From Planctomycetota bacterium (lineage in GTDB: Bacteria; Planctomycetota; MHYJ01; JACPRB01), in the NCBI GenBank assembly GCA_016200125.1, contig JACQFK010000191.1, positions 1 to 8,616 on the forward strand: 8,616 bases of DNA. Direction: 5' to 3'. The position numbers and the translations under genes are program-made. Under the pieces are notes generated by a model. It ran no database searches. It saw only the letters and a list, made by a program, of their open reading frames with translations, and was not told the origin of the DNA. Of the stretch, positions 1 to 5,548 are shown piece after piece; positions within the stretch are counted from its first letter, which is position 1, and each line of letters opens with the position of its first letter.

Positions 1-65
1 TTGAGGTGGAGGTCCGACCCGCGGCGGCCCACGAGCTCCTTCAGGATGGCGTCGATGTCGATCAT
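1..65 (-). CDS. PilT-like type IV pilus retraction ATPase, N-terminal fragment
   Basis: Only the first 21 codons are inside the window; the gene runs off the left edge. The visible N-terminus, MIDIDAILKEL followed by GRRGSDLHL, matches the opening of PilT-family secretion ATPases, where a short helix is followed by the conserved G-A/S-S-D-L-H-L segment. In that family the protein is a hexameric cytoplasmic ATPase that drives retraction of type IV pili. The ATG at 65-63 overlaps the stop of the upstream GAF-domain gene as ATGA. A GGAG Shine-Dalgarno sequence lies 8 bases before the ATG (plus-strand positions 74-77), so the start is well supported. The Walker motifs lie outside the window, so a PilB/GspE-like or PilU-like relative cannot be fully excluded, although the SDLHL motif favours PilT/PilU. 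Confidence 0.72.
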   Translation of the reverse strand, partial: MIDIDAILKELVGRRGSDLHL

Positions 66-631
66 TTGTGCTTCTCCATGCCCCGGACCAGGAGGTCCCC
101 GGCGGTCCTCCCGATGCGCTCGACGAGTTCGATCTCGTGGCGCTGGAACTGGTTGCTGCCCGTCTTGTTGACGAGCTCGATCACGCCCAGCACGCGGTCC
201 TGGTGGACCATGGGAACCGCGACGAGGGAGCGCGTCTCGAACCCGAGCGCCTTGGTGAAGGCGGCGGCGTGACGCGGATCGCTGGCGACGTCGCTCACGG
301 GAAGCGTCCGCCCGTCCTGGGCGCAGGCGCCCGCGATGCCCTGCCCCTTCTTGAGCTTGAGGCCGATCACCTTGTCCGCCACCCTTCCGCGGGCGGCGAC
401 CAGGGTGAGCGCGCCCTTCTTGTCCGCCCGGAAGACCGACGACGCCTCGCAGGGCAGCGCCATCATGGAGATGTCGAGGATGTCGTTGTGCAGGCGGTCG
501 GCCACGGTCGGCCCGCTGAACAGGCAGAGGAGCCGCTCCAGGACCTGGTTCTTGACCGACAGCCGGGCCGCCGAGTCCATGAGGTAGCGGCTGGTCTCGA
601 AGGAACCGCCGCCGGGATTGAGGTCGGGCAC
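62..631 (-). CDS. GAF-domain protein, probably regulatory
   Basis: This is a soluble protein of about 189 residues made mostly of one GAF domain, a small-molecule or redox sensing fold. The typical pattern is visible: KKGQGIAGACAQDGRTLPV, then DVASDPRH, then TRSLVAVPM, then VLGVIELVNK followed by a final helix. The NK-x5-F stretch recalls the NKFDE region of cyclic-nucleotide-binding GAF domains but is incomplete, so no ligand is proposed. No output domain is attached. I chose the GTG at 631 because codons downstream of it have strongly GC-rich third positions while those upstream do not, and because a promoter sits just upstream. The ATG at 580 is an alternative; neither start has a good Shine-Dalgarno sequence. 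The gene overlaps the PilT-like gene by ATGA, which suggests translational coupling and a role in pilus control (inference). Confidence 0.8.
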   Translation of the reverse strand: MPDLNPGGGSFETSRYLMDSAARLSVKNQVLERLLCLFSGPTVADRLHNDILDISMMALPCEASSVFRADKKGALTLVAARGRVADKVIGLKLKKGQGIAGACAQDGRTLPVSDVASDPRHAAAFTKALGFETRSLVAVPMVHQDRVLGVIELVNKTGSNQFQRHEIELVERIGRTAGDLLVRGMEKHK

Positions 632-637
632 GAGGCA

Positions 638-666
638 AGTATATCCCCTGAAGTACCAAGTACCAA
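638..666 (-). promoter_or_regulatory. Putative sigma70-type promoter of the GAF-pilT unit
   Basis: Read on the minus strand, TTGGTA (666-661) is followed after exactly 17 bases by TATACT (643-638), a good -35/-10 pair. The -35 hexamer is part of the GTACCAA heptamer repeat. A start point about 7 bases downstream of the -10 would fall at or next to the GTG at 631, so the transcript could be leaderless. This is a pattern match only. Confidence 0.45.
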
Positions 667-673
667 GTACCAG
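653..673. repeat. Heptanucleotide tandem repeat (GTACCAA x3)
   Basis: Three head-to-tail heptamers, GTACCAA, GTACCAA and GTACCAG, occupy 653-659, 660-666 and 667-673. They lie just upstream of the GAF gene and supply its predicted -35 element. The last unit plus two bases (GTACCAGGA, 667-675) recurs inverted at 779-787, linking this array to the second cluster at 781-808. Confidence 0.8.
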
Positions 674-808
674 GAACCCTTCCCCTTTCGAAGGACGAAT
701 CAACTTGTGAGGGCGGTCCCTCCTGCTCCTCACCACAGCCGTGAGTCCGGGACTTGGAGCTCAGTTGGACCGGAGATCTCCTGGTACCAGGTCCCTGGTA
801 CCTCGTCC
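674..808. other. Intergenic segment between the two heptamer clusters
   Basis: No coding potential consistent with the neighbours is visible between the decayed beta-lactamase-like gene and the GAF promoter. Reading frames through it have poor third-position GC bias. Apart from the heptamers and the hairpin near its right end, the only structure I see is the 10-base palindrome GGAGATCTCC at 772-781, which directly abuts the hairpin region. Confidence 0.5.
781..808. repeat. Inverted heptamer cluster with a perfect hairpin
   Basis: CTGGTAC occurs at 781-787 and 795-801, a 14-base (2 x 7) period; it is the reverse complement of the GTACCAG unit in the array at 653-673. Within it, 783-791 (GGTACCAGG) and 794-802 (CCTGGTACC) are perfect 9-base inverted arms around a 2-base centre, so a strong hairpin can form on either strand. 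It lies just past the stop of the beta-lactamase-like remnant. No T-tract follows on either strand, so a classical intrinsic terminator is not supported. Confidence 0.75.
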
Positions 809-1603
809 CTACTGGCCGTGCTGCGTCCGCGAATTGAGGGCGGCCAAGACCTCGCGGCGCAGGCGGGTCACGCTGGTCTTCTCGCCGCTCAGCACGCGGT
901 TGGTCAGCACGACGGCGAAGCGGCCGCTGTCGGGGTCCAGCCAGAGCAGCGTCCCGGTGAAGCCCGTGTGGCCCACGCCCGGCTTGTAGGGCCAGTCGTC
1001 GAACACGTCCCAGCCCAGCCCGCGGGTGTGCTCGTCGGGGCTGAACATCGCCGCCACGGTCTCCGGCTTGAGGACCCGGCCCTGGAGCAGCGCGCGGCAG
1101 AAGAGGCCCAGGTCGGCGCCCGTCGAGAAGAGCCCCGCGTTCCCCGACTGGTGCTCGGGCGTGGCATAACTCCGGGCGAGCGGATCGTGGACTACGCCCT
1201 GCAGGTCGGGCCCCGTCGGCGCGCAGCGCGCGGGGGGCGGCGAGAAGCTCGTGTCCTTCATGCCGAGCGGCTCGAAGAAATTGATCCGCAGGTACTCCGC
1301 GAGCGGCATCTTCACGACCAGCTCCACGATGCGCGCGAGCGAGATCATGTTGAGGCAGCTGTAGGTGTAGCCCCCGTTCCCCGGCTTGAGCGCGGCGATC
1401 TCCGCCAGGATCCCGTCCGTACTGCGCGACTTGGGCGTCAGGTAGGCCGGCAGGCCCGAGCAGTGATGGAGGCAGTCCCGGATCGAAATGCGCCGCCCCT
1501 CGAAGGGCTTCAGGTACTTCCCGATCGGCTCGTCGAGCGAGAGCTTCCCCTCCTCGACGAGCTTCATCACAGCCGTCGTCGTCGCGACGAACTTCGTGCA
1601 GGA
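809..1603 (-). pseudogene. Serine beta-lactamase/esterase family gene, 5'-truncated
   Basis: The reading frame encodes a class C beta-lactamase-like serine hydrolase fold. The first recognisable residues are SCTK (codons 1603-1592), the catalytic S-x-x-K, followed by FVATTTAV and the family-typical helix EEGKLSLDEPIGKYL. Later motifs are YSCLN, in the position of the Y-x-N motif, and the HTGFTG box (K/H-T-G), followed by LLWLDP. The roughly 50-60 residues that normally precede S-x-x-K are missing. Upstream in frame there are only Pro-rich codons, a heptamer repeat and the TAA of the preceding gene, with no usable start codon. The first in-frame start, GTG at 1570, would exclude the nucleophilic serine and give an inactive 253-residue protein. 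Members act as penicillin-binding-like peptidases, esterases or beta-lactamases; the substrate cannot be told here. An assembly error at the two G-runs (1604-1609, 1612-1618) is the main alternative to true decay. Confidence 0.72.
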
Positions 1604-1623
1604 GGGGGGATGGGGGGGCGATC

Positions 1624-1658
1624 CGTTTCGGATTTCGGATTTCGGATTTGGGATTTGG
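1624..1658. repeat. Heptanucleotide tandem repeat (GATTTCG/GATTTGG)
   Basis: Four tandem heptamers read GATTTCG, GATTTCG, GATTTGG and GATTTGG (1631-1658), preceded by one degenerate unit at 1624-1630. The array begins 2 bases from the stop codon of the aminotransferase remnant and lies exactly where the N-terminal part of the beta-lactamase-like gene should be. Two G-runs of 6 and 7 bases (1604-1618) separate it from the surviving coding sequence. The low GC content contrasts with the surroundings. Confidence 0.85.
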
Positions 1659-1660
1659 GT

Positions 1661-2298
1661 TTATCCGCATTCCTTCTCGGTCAGCTCCCGGTACGCCGCC
1701 CGCAGCTTGAGCGTCACCTGCCCCGGCTTTCCCGTGCCCACCGGCTTGCCATCGATCGTGACGGCGGGCATGATCTCCGTGGTGGTCCCCGTCATGAACG
1801 CCTCCTCGGAGGCCGTCGCCTCGGCGAGGGTGACCCCCTGGTGGCGGACCCGGAAGCCCTGCTGGCGGGCGAGCTCGAGGACCGCGTCGCGCGTGACGCC
1901 GTTGAGGATGCGGTGGTCGGCCGGATGGGTGAAGAGCGCGCCGCCCCGCACGAAGAAGGCGTTGGACGTCGTGCCCTCGGTCACCGGAGGTCCCGGGGAA
2001 AAGCATGCACGCGCGGAGCCGCGCCGCGGGTCACCTGGAGATAGATCGTGCATTCCTCCAGGCCTTTGATGACCTTGAGGCAGACCTCCTCGATCTTCTG
2101 GAGCGGCTCGGGGAGCGGCATCTCGACCCCCTTCACGCTCTGCTCGAGGCGGGCCAGGTGCTTGCCCAGCCGGAAGGGCTTGGCCCGGTAGACGCGGATC
2201 ACTTCGTAGACGCCGTCGCCGAACTGGAATCCGCGGTCCTCGACCGAAACGCGGCCCTGCTCGAGCGGAAGGTATTCGCCGTTCAAGTAGAGGTTCAT
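1661..2298 (-). pseudogene. D-amino-acid aminotransferase-like (PLP class IV), internal deletion and frameshift
   Basis: Two halves of one fold-type IV aminotransferase lie in different frames. The N-terminal half starts at the ATG at 2298: MNLYLNGEYLPLEQ, then RGFQFGDGVYEV (the Tyr of this box lines the active site), then YLQVTRGAAPRVHAFPR with the R-x-H carboxylate-binding motif of D-amino-acid transaminases. It stops at the TGA at 1981-1983. The C-terminal half resumes in another frame with VTEGTTSNAFF (its Glu contacts the PLP ring nitrogen), then THPADHRILNGVTRD and TTTEIMPAVTIDGKPVG, ending at 1661. Compared from memory with Bacillus D-amino-acid aminotransferase, about 70 residues between HxFP and VTEG are absent, including the catalytic PLP-binding lysine of the DIKS-LNLL segment. 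The product cannot be a working transaminase (inference from the family). The intact family makes D-Ala or D-Glu for peptidoglycan. Genuine decay or an assembly collapse are both possible. Confidence 0.78.
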
Positions 2299-2307
2299 GA
2301 TATTCAA

Positions 2308-2337
2308 ATGATAACAGAGAATCCGGGGCGCTGTCAG
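2308..2337 (-). promoter_or_regulatory. Putative promoter of the aminotransferase remnant
   Basis: On the minus strand CTGACA (2337-2332) is followed after 18 bases by TATCAT (2313-2308), 5 of 6 matches to each consensus box. The region is a small AT-rich island in GC-rich DNA. The predicted start point would lie only a few bases before the ATG at 2298, and no Shine-Dalgarno sequence is visible. The -35 box overlaps the last codons of the upstream membrane protein gene. This is a pattern match only. Confidence 0.35.
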
Positions 2338-2660
2338 GCTTTCGGCTTCGGATCGCGCTTCTCGGCGACCTCCATCCGCATCCGGGCTTCCGCCTGCGAC
2401 TGCGCGGCGTTGATATCCCGCGTCATGTCCCGCAGCGACAACCCGATCAGGCATATGCCTCCCGCGGCGACCAGGAACCCGAGCGCCATCACGACGTTGG
2501 CGAAGCCGTTCTGGGGGACCCTCGGATCGGGTCGCTGGCGGGCCACATCCCGCTCGTACTGGATGCGCGCATCGCTCTTGGTGACGCCGGCGGCGACGGC
2601 AATCAGCAGCCCGCCGAACAGCAGGAGGGCCGCCACCGTCGAACGCCCCTTCGTGGACAT
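2334..2660 (-). CDS. Small two-helix membrane protein, function unknown
   Basis: I do not recognise this 108-residue protein. It has two hydrophobic segments, at about residues 8-26 (TVAALLLFGGLLIAVAAGV) and 54-75 (ANVVMALGFLVAAGGICLIG). A charged loop between them contains RQRPDPRVPQ, and a hydrophilic, Lys/Arg/Glu-rich C-terminal tail from residue 77 (about 32 residues) is likely helical. The ATG at 2660 has a GGGAG Shine-Dalgarno sequence 9-10 bases upstream. It follows pntB by 28 bases on the same strand, so it is probably the last gene of the transhydrogenase operon. Whether it interacts with the transhydrogenase is unknown. It has normal codon use and looks intact. Confidence 0.7.
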   Translation of the reverse strand: MSTKGRSTVAALLLFGGLLIAVAAGVTKSDARIQYERDVARQRPDPRVPQNGFANVVMALGFLVAAGGICLIGLSLRDMTRDINAAQSQAEARMRMEVAEKRDPKPKA

Positions 2661-2688
2661 GCCTGAAGTCTCCCGCGGCGGGGCGCGG

Positions 2689-4125
2689 TTAGTGGCCCCC
2701 GCCCTTCATCGCCGCCGTGATCTTCCCCAGGGTCTGCTTGGCGTCGCCGAAGACCATCATCGTCTGGGGAAGAACGAAGAGCTCGTTCTCGATGCCGGCG
2801 AAGCCGGGCTTCATCGAGCGCTTGAGCACGATCACCGCCTTCGCCTGGTCGACGTTCAGGATGGGCATCCCGAAGATCGGGCTGCCCGGCGAGGTCTTCG
2901 CGGCGGGGTTGACGACGTCGTTGGCCCCGACCACGATAGCCACGTCGGTCCGCTGGAACTCGTCGTTGATGGCCTCGAGCTCGAAGAGCTGGTCGTAGGG
3001 GACGTTCGCCTCGGCGAGCAGCACGTTCATGTGCCCGGGCATGCGCCCCGCGACCGGGTGGATCGCGTACTTGACGGTCGTCCCGTTCGCGCCGAGGGCG
3101 CCCGCCAGGTCGCGCGTGGCGTGCTGCGCCTGCGCGACCGCCATGCCGTAGCCCGGCACCACGATGACGCTCTGCGCGATCTTGAGCAGCTCGGCCGCGT
3201 CCTCGACCGTCCCCTCGCGCACGTTGCCGCCCTTCCCGCCCCCGCCGCCCGCGGCGGCCGTCGCGTCGCTGCCGAAGGCGCCGAAGAGCACGTTCGCGAA
3301 GGAGCGGTTCATCGCCTTGGACATGATCAGGGCGAGGATGAAGCCCGAGCCGCCGTCCAGCGCGCCGCAGATGATGAGGACGTTGTTGTCCAGCGCGAAG
3401 CCCGAGGCCGACGCCGCCAGGCCCGCGTAGGAGTTGAGCAGGCAGATCACGACCGGCATGTCGGCCCCGCCGATGGGCAGCACGAGCAGGACGCCCAGGA
3501 GCAGCGCCAGGCCGACGAGGGCGTAGAACACCGAGGAGAGCCCCGGGCTCACCACGAGCGTCACGAGGCCCGCCAGCGCCCCGCCCAGCAGGAGGAAGTT
3601 GATCGCGTTCTGGCCGCCGAACGTCATCGGCTTGCCCGGCAGGATCTCCGCCAGTTTGCCGAACGCCATGAGCGACCCCGTGAACGTGATCGCGCCCATC
3701 AGGATTTCGAAGCTGACGGCGCCCATCGCGAACGCGGAGTGCTGGGGATGGCCCTCGAGGTATTCTCCGATGCCCACCAGCGCGACCGCCAGGCCGCCGC
3801 CGGCGTGCGACAGCGCGATCCGCTCCGGCATCTTGGTCATCGGAATCAGCAGGCCCATCGGAACGCCGATGACCGTGCCGACCACGAGGCCGCCGATGAT
3901 CCACCCGTAATTGACGATGTCGCGATGGACGAGCGTCCCCAGCACGCCCAGGACCATGCCCACCACCGCCAGCTGCATGCCCCGGCGGGCCGTCTCCGGG
4001 TTGGTCAGCATCCGGAGGCCCACCAGGAAGAGCAGCGAGGCGACGAAGAGGGCCACCCGGTACGTGAGGACTCGGTAGTCGAGGGGCGGGACGTCGGCCT
4101 GCAGGAACGAAGCCAGAAGGCCCAT
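2689..4125 (-). CDS. pntB: Proton-translocating NAD(P)+ transhydrogenase subunit beta
   Basis: PntB carries most of the membrane domain (dII) and the NADP(H)-binding domain (dIII) of the enzyme that reduces NADP+ with NADH as protons flow inward across the inner membrane. Residues below are counted from the GTG at 4128. Several hydrophobic helices fill about 25-280. They include ALSHAGGGLA with H108, equivalent to the proton-channel His91 of E. coli PntB, then GGADMPVV (220-227, D223) and LNSYAG (N232). A Gly-rich linker (about 294-301) leads to dIII, with PGYGMAVAQAQ (326-336), HPVAGRMPGHMNVLLAEA (357-374), GANDVVNPAA (401-410) and KRSMKPGFAG (436-445). At about 479 residues it is slightly longer than the E. 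coli protein (462). The start may be the ATG at 4125 (TGATG, 1-base overlap with pntAB) or the GTG at 4128 (GTGA, 4-base overlap); either way it is translationally coupled. Confidence 0.96.
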   Translation of the reverse strand: MGLLASFLQADVPPLDYRVLTYRVALFVASLLFLVGLRMLTNPETARRGMQLAVVGMVLGVLGTLVHRDIVNYGWIIGGLVVGTVIGVPMGLLIPMTKMPERIALSHAGGGLAVALVGIGEYLEGHPQHSAFAMGAVSFEILMGAITFTGSLMAFGKLAEILPGKPMTFGGQNAINFLLLGGALAGLVTLVVSPGLSSVFYALVGLALLLGVLLVLPIGGADMPVVICLLNSYAGLAASASGFALDNNVLIICGALDGGSGFILALIMSKAMNRSFANVLFGAFGSDATAAAGGGGGKGGNVREGTVEDAAELLKIAQSVIVVPGYGMAVAQAQHATRDLAGALGANGTTVKYAIHPVAGRMPGHMNVLLAEANVPYDQLFELEAINDEFQRTDVAIVVGANDVVNPAAKTSPGSPIFGMPILNVDQAKAVIVLKRSMKPGFAGIENELFVLPQTMMVFGDAKQTLGKITAAMKGGGH

Positions 4126-4424
4126 CACTTGGAGGCCCCCCTCTTCTTGAACATCTTGAGCATGCGGTCGGTGATCACGAAGCCGCCGACGACGTTGATC
4201 GTGGCCGACGCCACGGCGATCGCGCCCAGAATGGGGATGAGCAGGGACTCGGACTTCCGTCCGGCGATGAGCAGCGACGCCACGAGCGAGATGCCCGAGA
4301 TCGCGTTCGTGAAGGCCATGAGCGGGGTATGCAGCAGCTGCGGGACCTTGGAAATGATCTGGAACCCCAGGAAGGCCGCGAGCGAGAAGACGTAGAGCCC
4401 TGCCAGGATCTGGTCGATGGTCAC
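4125..4424 (-). CDS. pntAB: Proton-translocating NAD(P)+ transhydrogenase subunit alpha-2
   Basis: This 99-residue membrane protein corresponds to the C-terminal transmembrane part of E. coli PntA, encoded separately here as in Rhodospirillum rubrum. It has three hydrophobic segments, at about 6-22, 36-54 and 62-82, with typical sequences such as FLGFQIISKVP, LHTPLMAFTNAISGI and INVVGGFVITDRML, and a basic C-terminus (KMFKKRG). It completes the dII proton channel with PntB. The start is GTG at 4424, which forms a GTGA overlap with the pntA stop. An AGGAG Shine-Dalgarno sequence lies about 8 bases upstream, inside pntA. It is coupled in turn to pntB. Confidence 0.95.
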   Translation of the reverse strand: MTIDQILAGLYVFSLAAFLGFQIISKVPQLLHTPLMAFTNAISGISLVASLLIAGRKSESLLIPILGAIAVASATINVVGGFVITDRMLKMFKKRGASK

Positions 4425-5548
4425 TTGATCGTCTCCTTGACCTTCGCGTGCACGATCTCCCCCTCTTTCGTAATCACGCAGCCCTTGGTGATCTCCTCGT
4501 TCAGGTCGATCTTCCAGTTGCCGTCCGCCGTGATGTGGCCGAGGAGCTTTTCGATGTTGCGCGAGAAGGCCTGGCTCGCGTGGAAGGCCACGTTGCTCGG
4601 CACCGAAAGGCCGCCGATGATCGTCACGCCGTGCTTCACGACGTCCCTTCCCGCCTCGGAGCCGACGACGTTGCCGCCCTGCTCGGAGGCGAGGTCGACG
4701 ATCACCGACCCGGCGCGCATCGACTTCACCTGGTCTTCCGTCACGAGCAGGGGCGCCTTGCGGCCCGGGATGAGCGCGGTGGTGATCACGACGTCGGCCT
4801 TCGAGATCGCCGCGGAGATCATCTCCGCCTGCGCCTTCTTGTACTCGTCCGACTGCTCGACGGCGTAGCCGCCCGTGCCCTGCTTGTATTCCACGCCCTG
4901 GACCATCAGGAACTTGCCGCCGAGGGACTCGACCTGCTCCTTCGTCTCGGGACGCACATCGGTCGCCTCGACGATCGCGCCCAGCCGCTTCGCGGTGCCG
5001 ATCGCCTGGAGGCCGGCGACGCCGACGCCCATCACGAGGACGCGCGAGGGCGTGATCGTGCCGGCGGCGGTCATGAGCATCGGGAAGATCTTGGGCAGCC
5101 GCGTCGCGGCGGCGACCACGGCCCAGTAGCCGGCGAGGTTCGCCTGCGAACTCAGCACGTCCATGCTCTGCGCGAGCGAAGTGCGCGGGATCATGTCGAG
5201 CGCGATGGTCATCAGCTTCTTCGCGGCCGTGGCCTTGACGAAGTCGGGGCTCGACAGCGGGTACTGGAGGCAGACCAGCGCGGTCCCCTCCTTCAGCTTC
5301 GCGATCTCGGCGTCGCCCGGACGGACGACCTTGACGATGACGTCCGTCTTCGAGACGAGATCCTCGAGCGACGAGGCCACTTGGGCCCCGGCCGCCTGGT
5401 ACTCCGCGTCGGAGAAGGAGGAGGCGGCGCCCGCGCCGGTCTCGATCACGGTCTCGATCTTCTTCGCGGCGAGCTTCTTGACCGTCTCCGGGATGAGGGC
5501 CACCCGTCTCTCGCCGGGCGCCGTCTCCTTCGGAATCCCTATCTTCAT
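4421..5548 (-). CDS. pntA: Proton-translocating NAD(P)+ transhydrogenase subunit alpha-1 (NAD(H)-binding)
   Basis: This 375-residue soluble dI domain binds NAD(H) and passes hydride to NADP+ on PntB; it is related to alanine dehydrogenase. It opens with the family signature MKIGIPKETAPGERRVALIP. The RQD loop appears as PRTSLAQSMD, with R122, Q127 and D130 matching the conserved Arg-Gln-Asp; the non-catalytic Arg three residues after R122 in the Rhodospirillum protein is Leu here. The Rossmann dinucleotide motif is GVGVAG (174-179), followed by the EATDVRP strand end. The mobile loop contains GTGGYAVEQSDEY (224-236). The length fits the split-subunit type (about 380) rather than the fused E. 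coli PntA (510). The ATG at 5548 forms an ATGA overlap with the upstream aldehyde dehydrogenase stop; a weak GGAAG lies 5-6 bases before it. Confidence 0.96.
   Translation of the reverse strand: MKIGIPKETAPGERRVALIPETVKKLAAKKIETVIETGAGAASSFSDAEYQAAGAQVASSLEDLVSKTDVIVKVVRPGDAEIAKLKEGTALVCLQYPLSSPDFVKATAAKKLMTIALDMIPRTSLAQSMDVLSSQANLAGYWAVVAAATRLPKIFPMLMTAAGTITPSRVLVMGVGVAGLQAIGTAKRLGAIVEATDVRPETKEQVESLGGKFLMVQGVEYKQGTGGYAVEQSDEYKKAQAEMISAAISKADVVITTALIPGRKAPLLVTEDQVKSMRAGSVIVDLASEQGGNVVGSEAGRDVVKHGVTIIGGLSVPSNVAFHASQAFSRNIEKLLGHITADGNWKIDLNEEITKGCVITKEGEIVHAKVKETIK

Noticed and set aside
632..736. Extending the GAF protein upstream to the ATG at 736
   Set aside because: The extra codons pass through the heptamer repeat and lack the GC-rich third positions seen from 631 onward.
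783..802. Hairpin as an intrinsic terminator
   Set aside because: There is no T-tract after the stem on either strand.
653..808. Short repeats as a CRISPR array
   Set aside because: Units of 7 bases are contiguous, without spacers, and no cas gene is present.
1604..1618. G-runs as a G-quadruplex
   Set aside because: Only two long runs are present, without four separated G-tracts; they are better regarded as homopolymers prone to sequencing error.
68..2044. Plus-strand open frame of 658 codons across the left third
   Set aside because: It runs through repeats and antisense to the GAF gene and two aminotransferase/beta-lactamase remnants. Its composition is low-complexity Arg/Ala/Glu/Leu, with no motifs.
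2299..2454. Extending the aminotransferase start upstream to 2454
   Set aside because: It would overlap the membrane protein gene in another frame; family N-termini begin at the ATG at 2298.
2005..4395. Very long plus-strand open frame (796 codons) opposite pntB and neighbours
   Set aside because: It is antisense to well-identified pntB, pntAB and the membrane protein gene. Its Arg/His/Asp-rich composition is typical of a GC-rich antisense frame, and no domain is recognisable.
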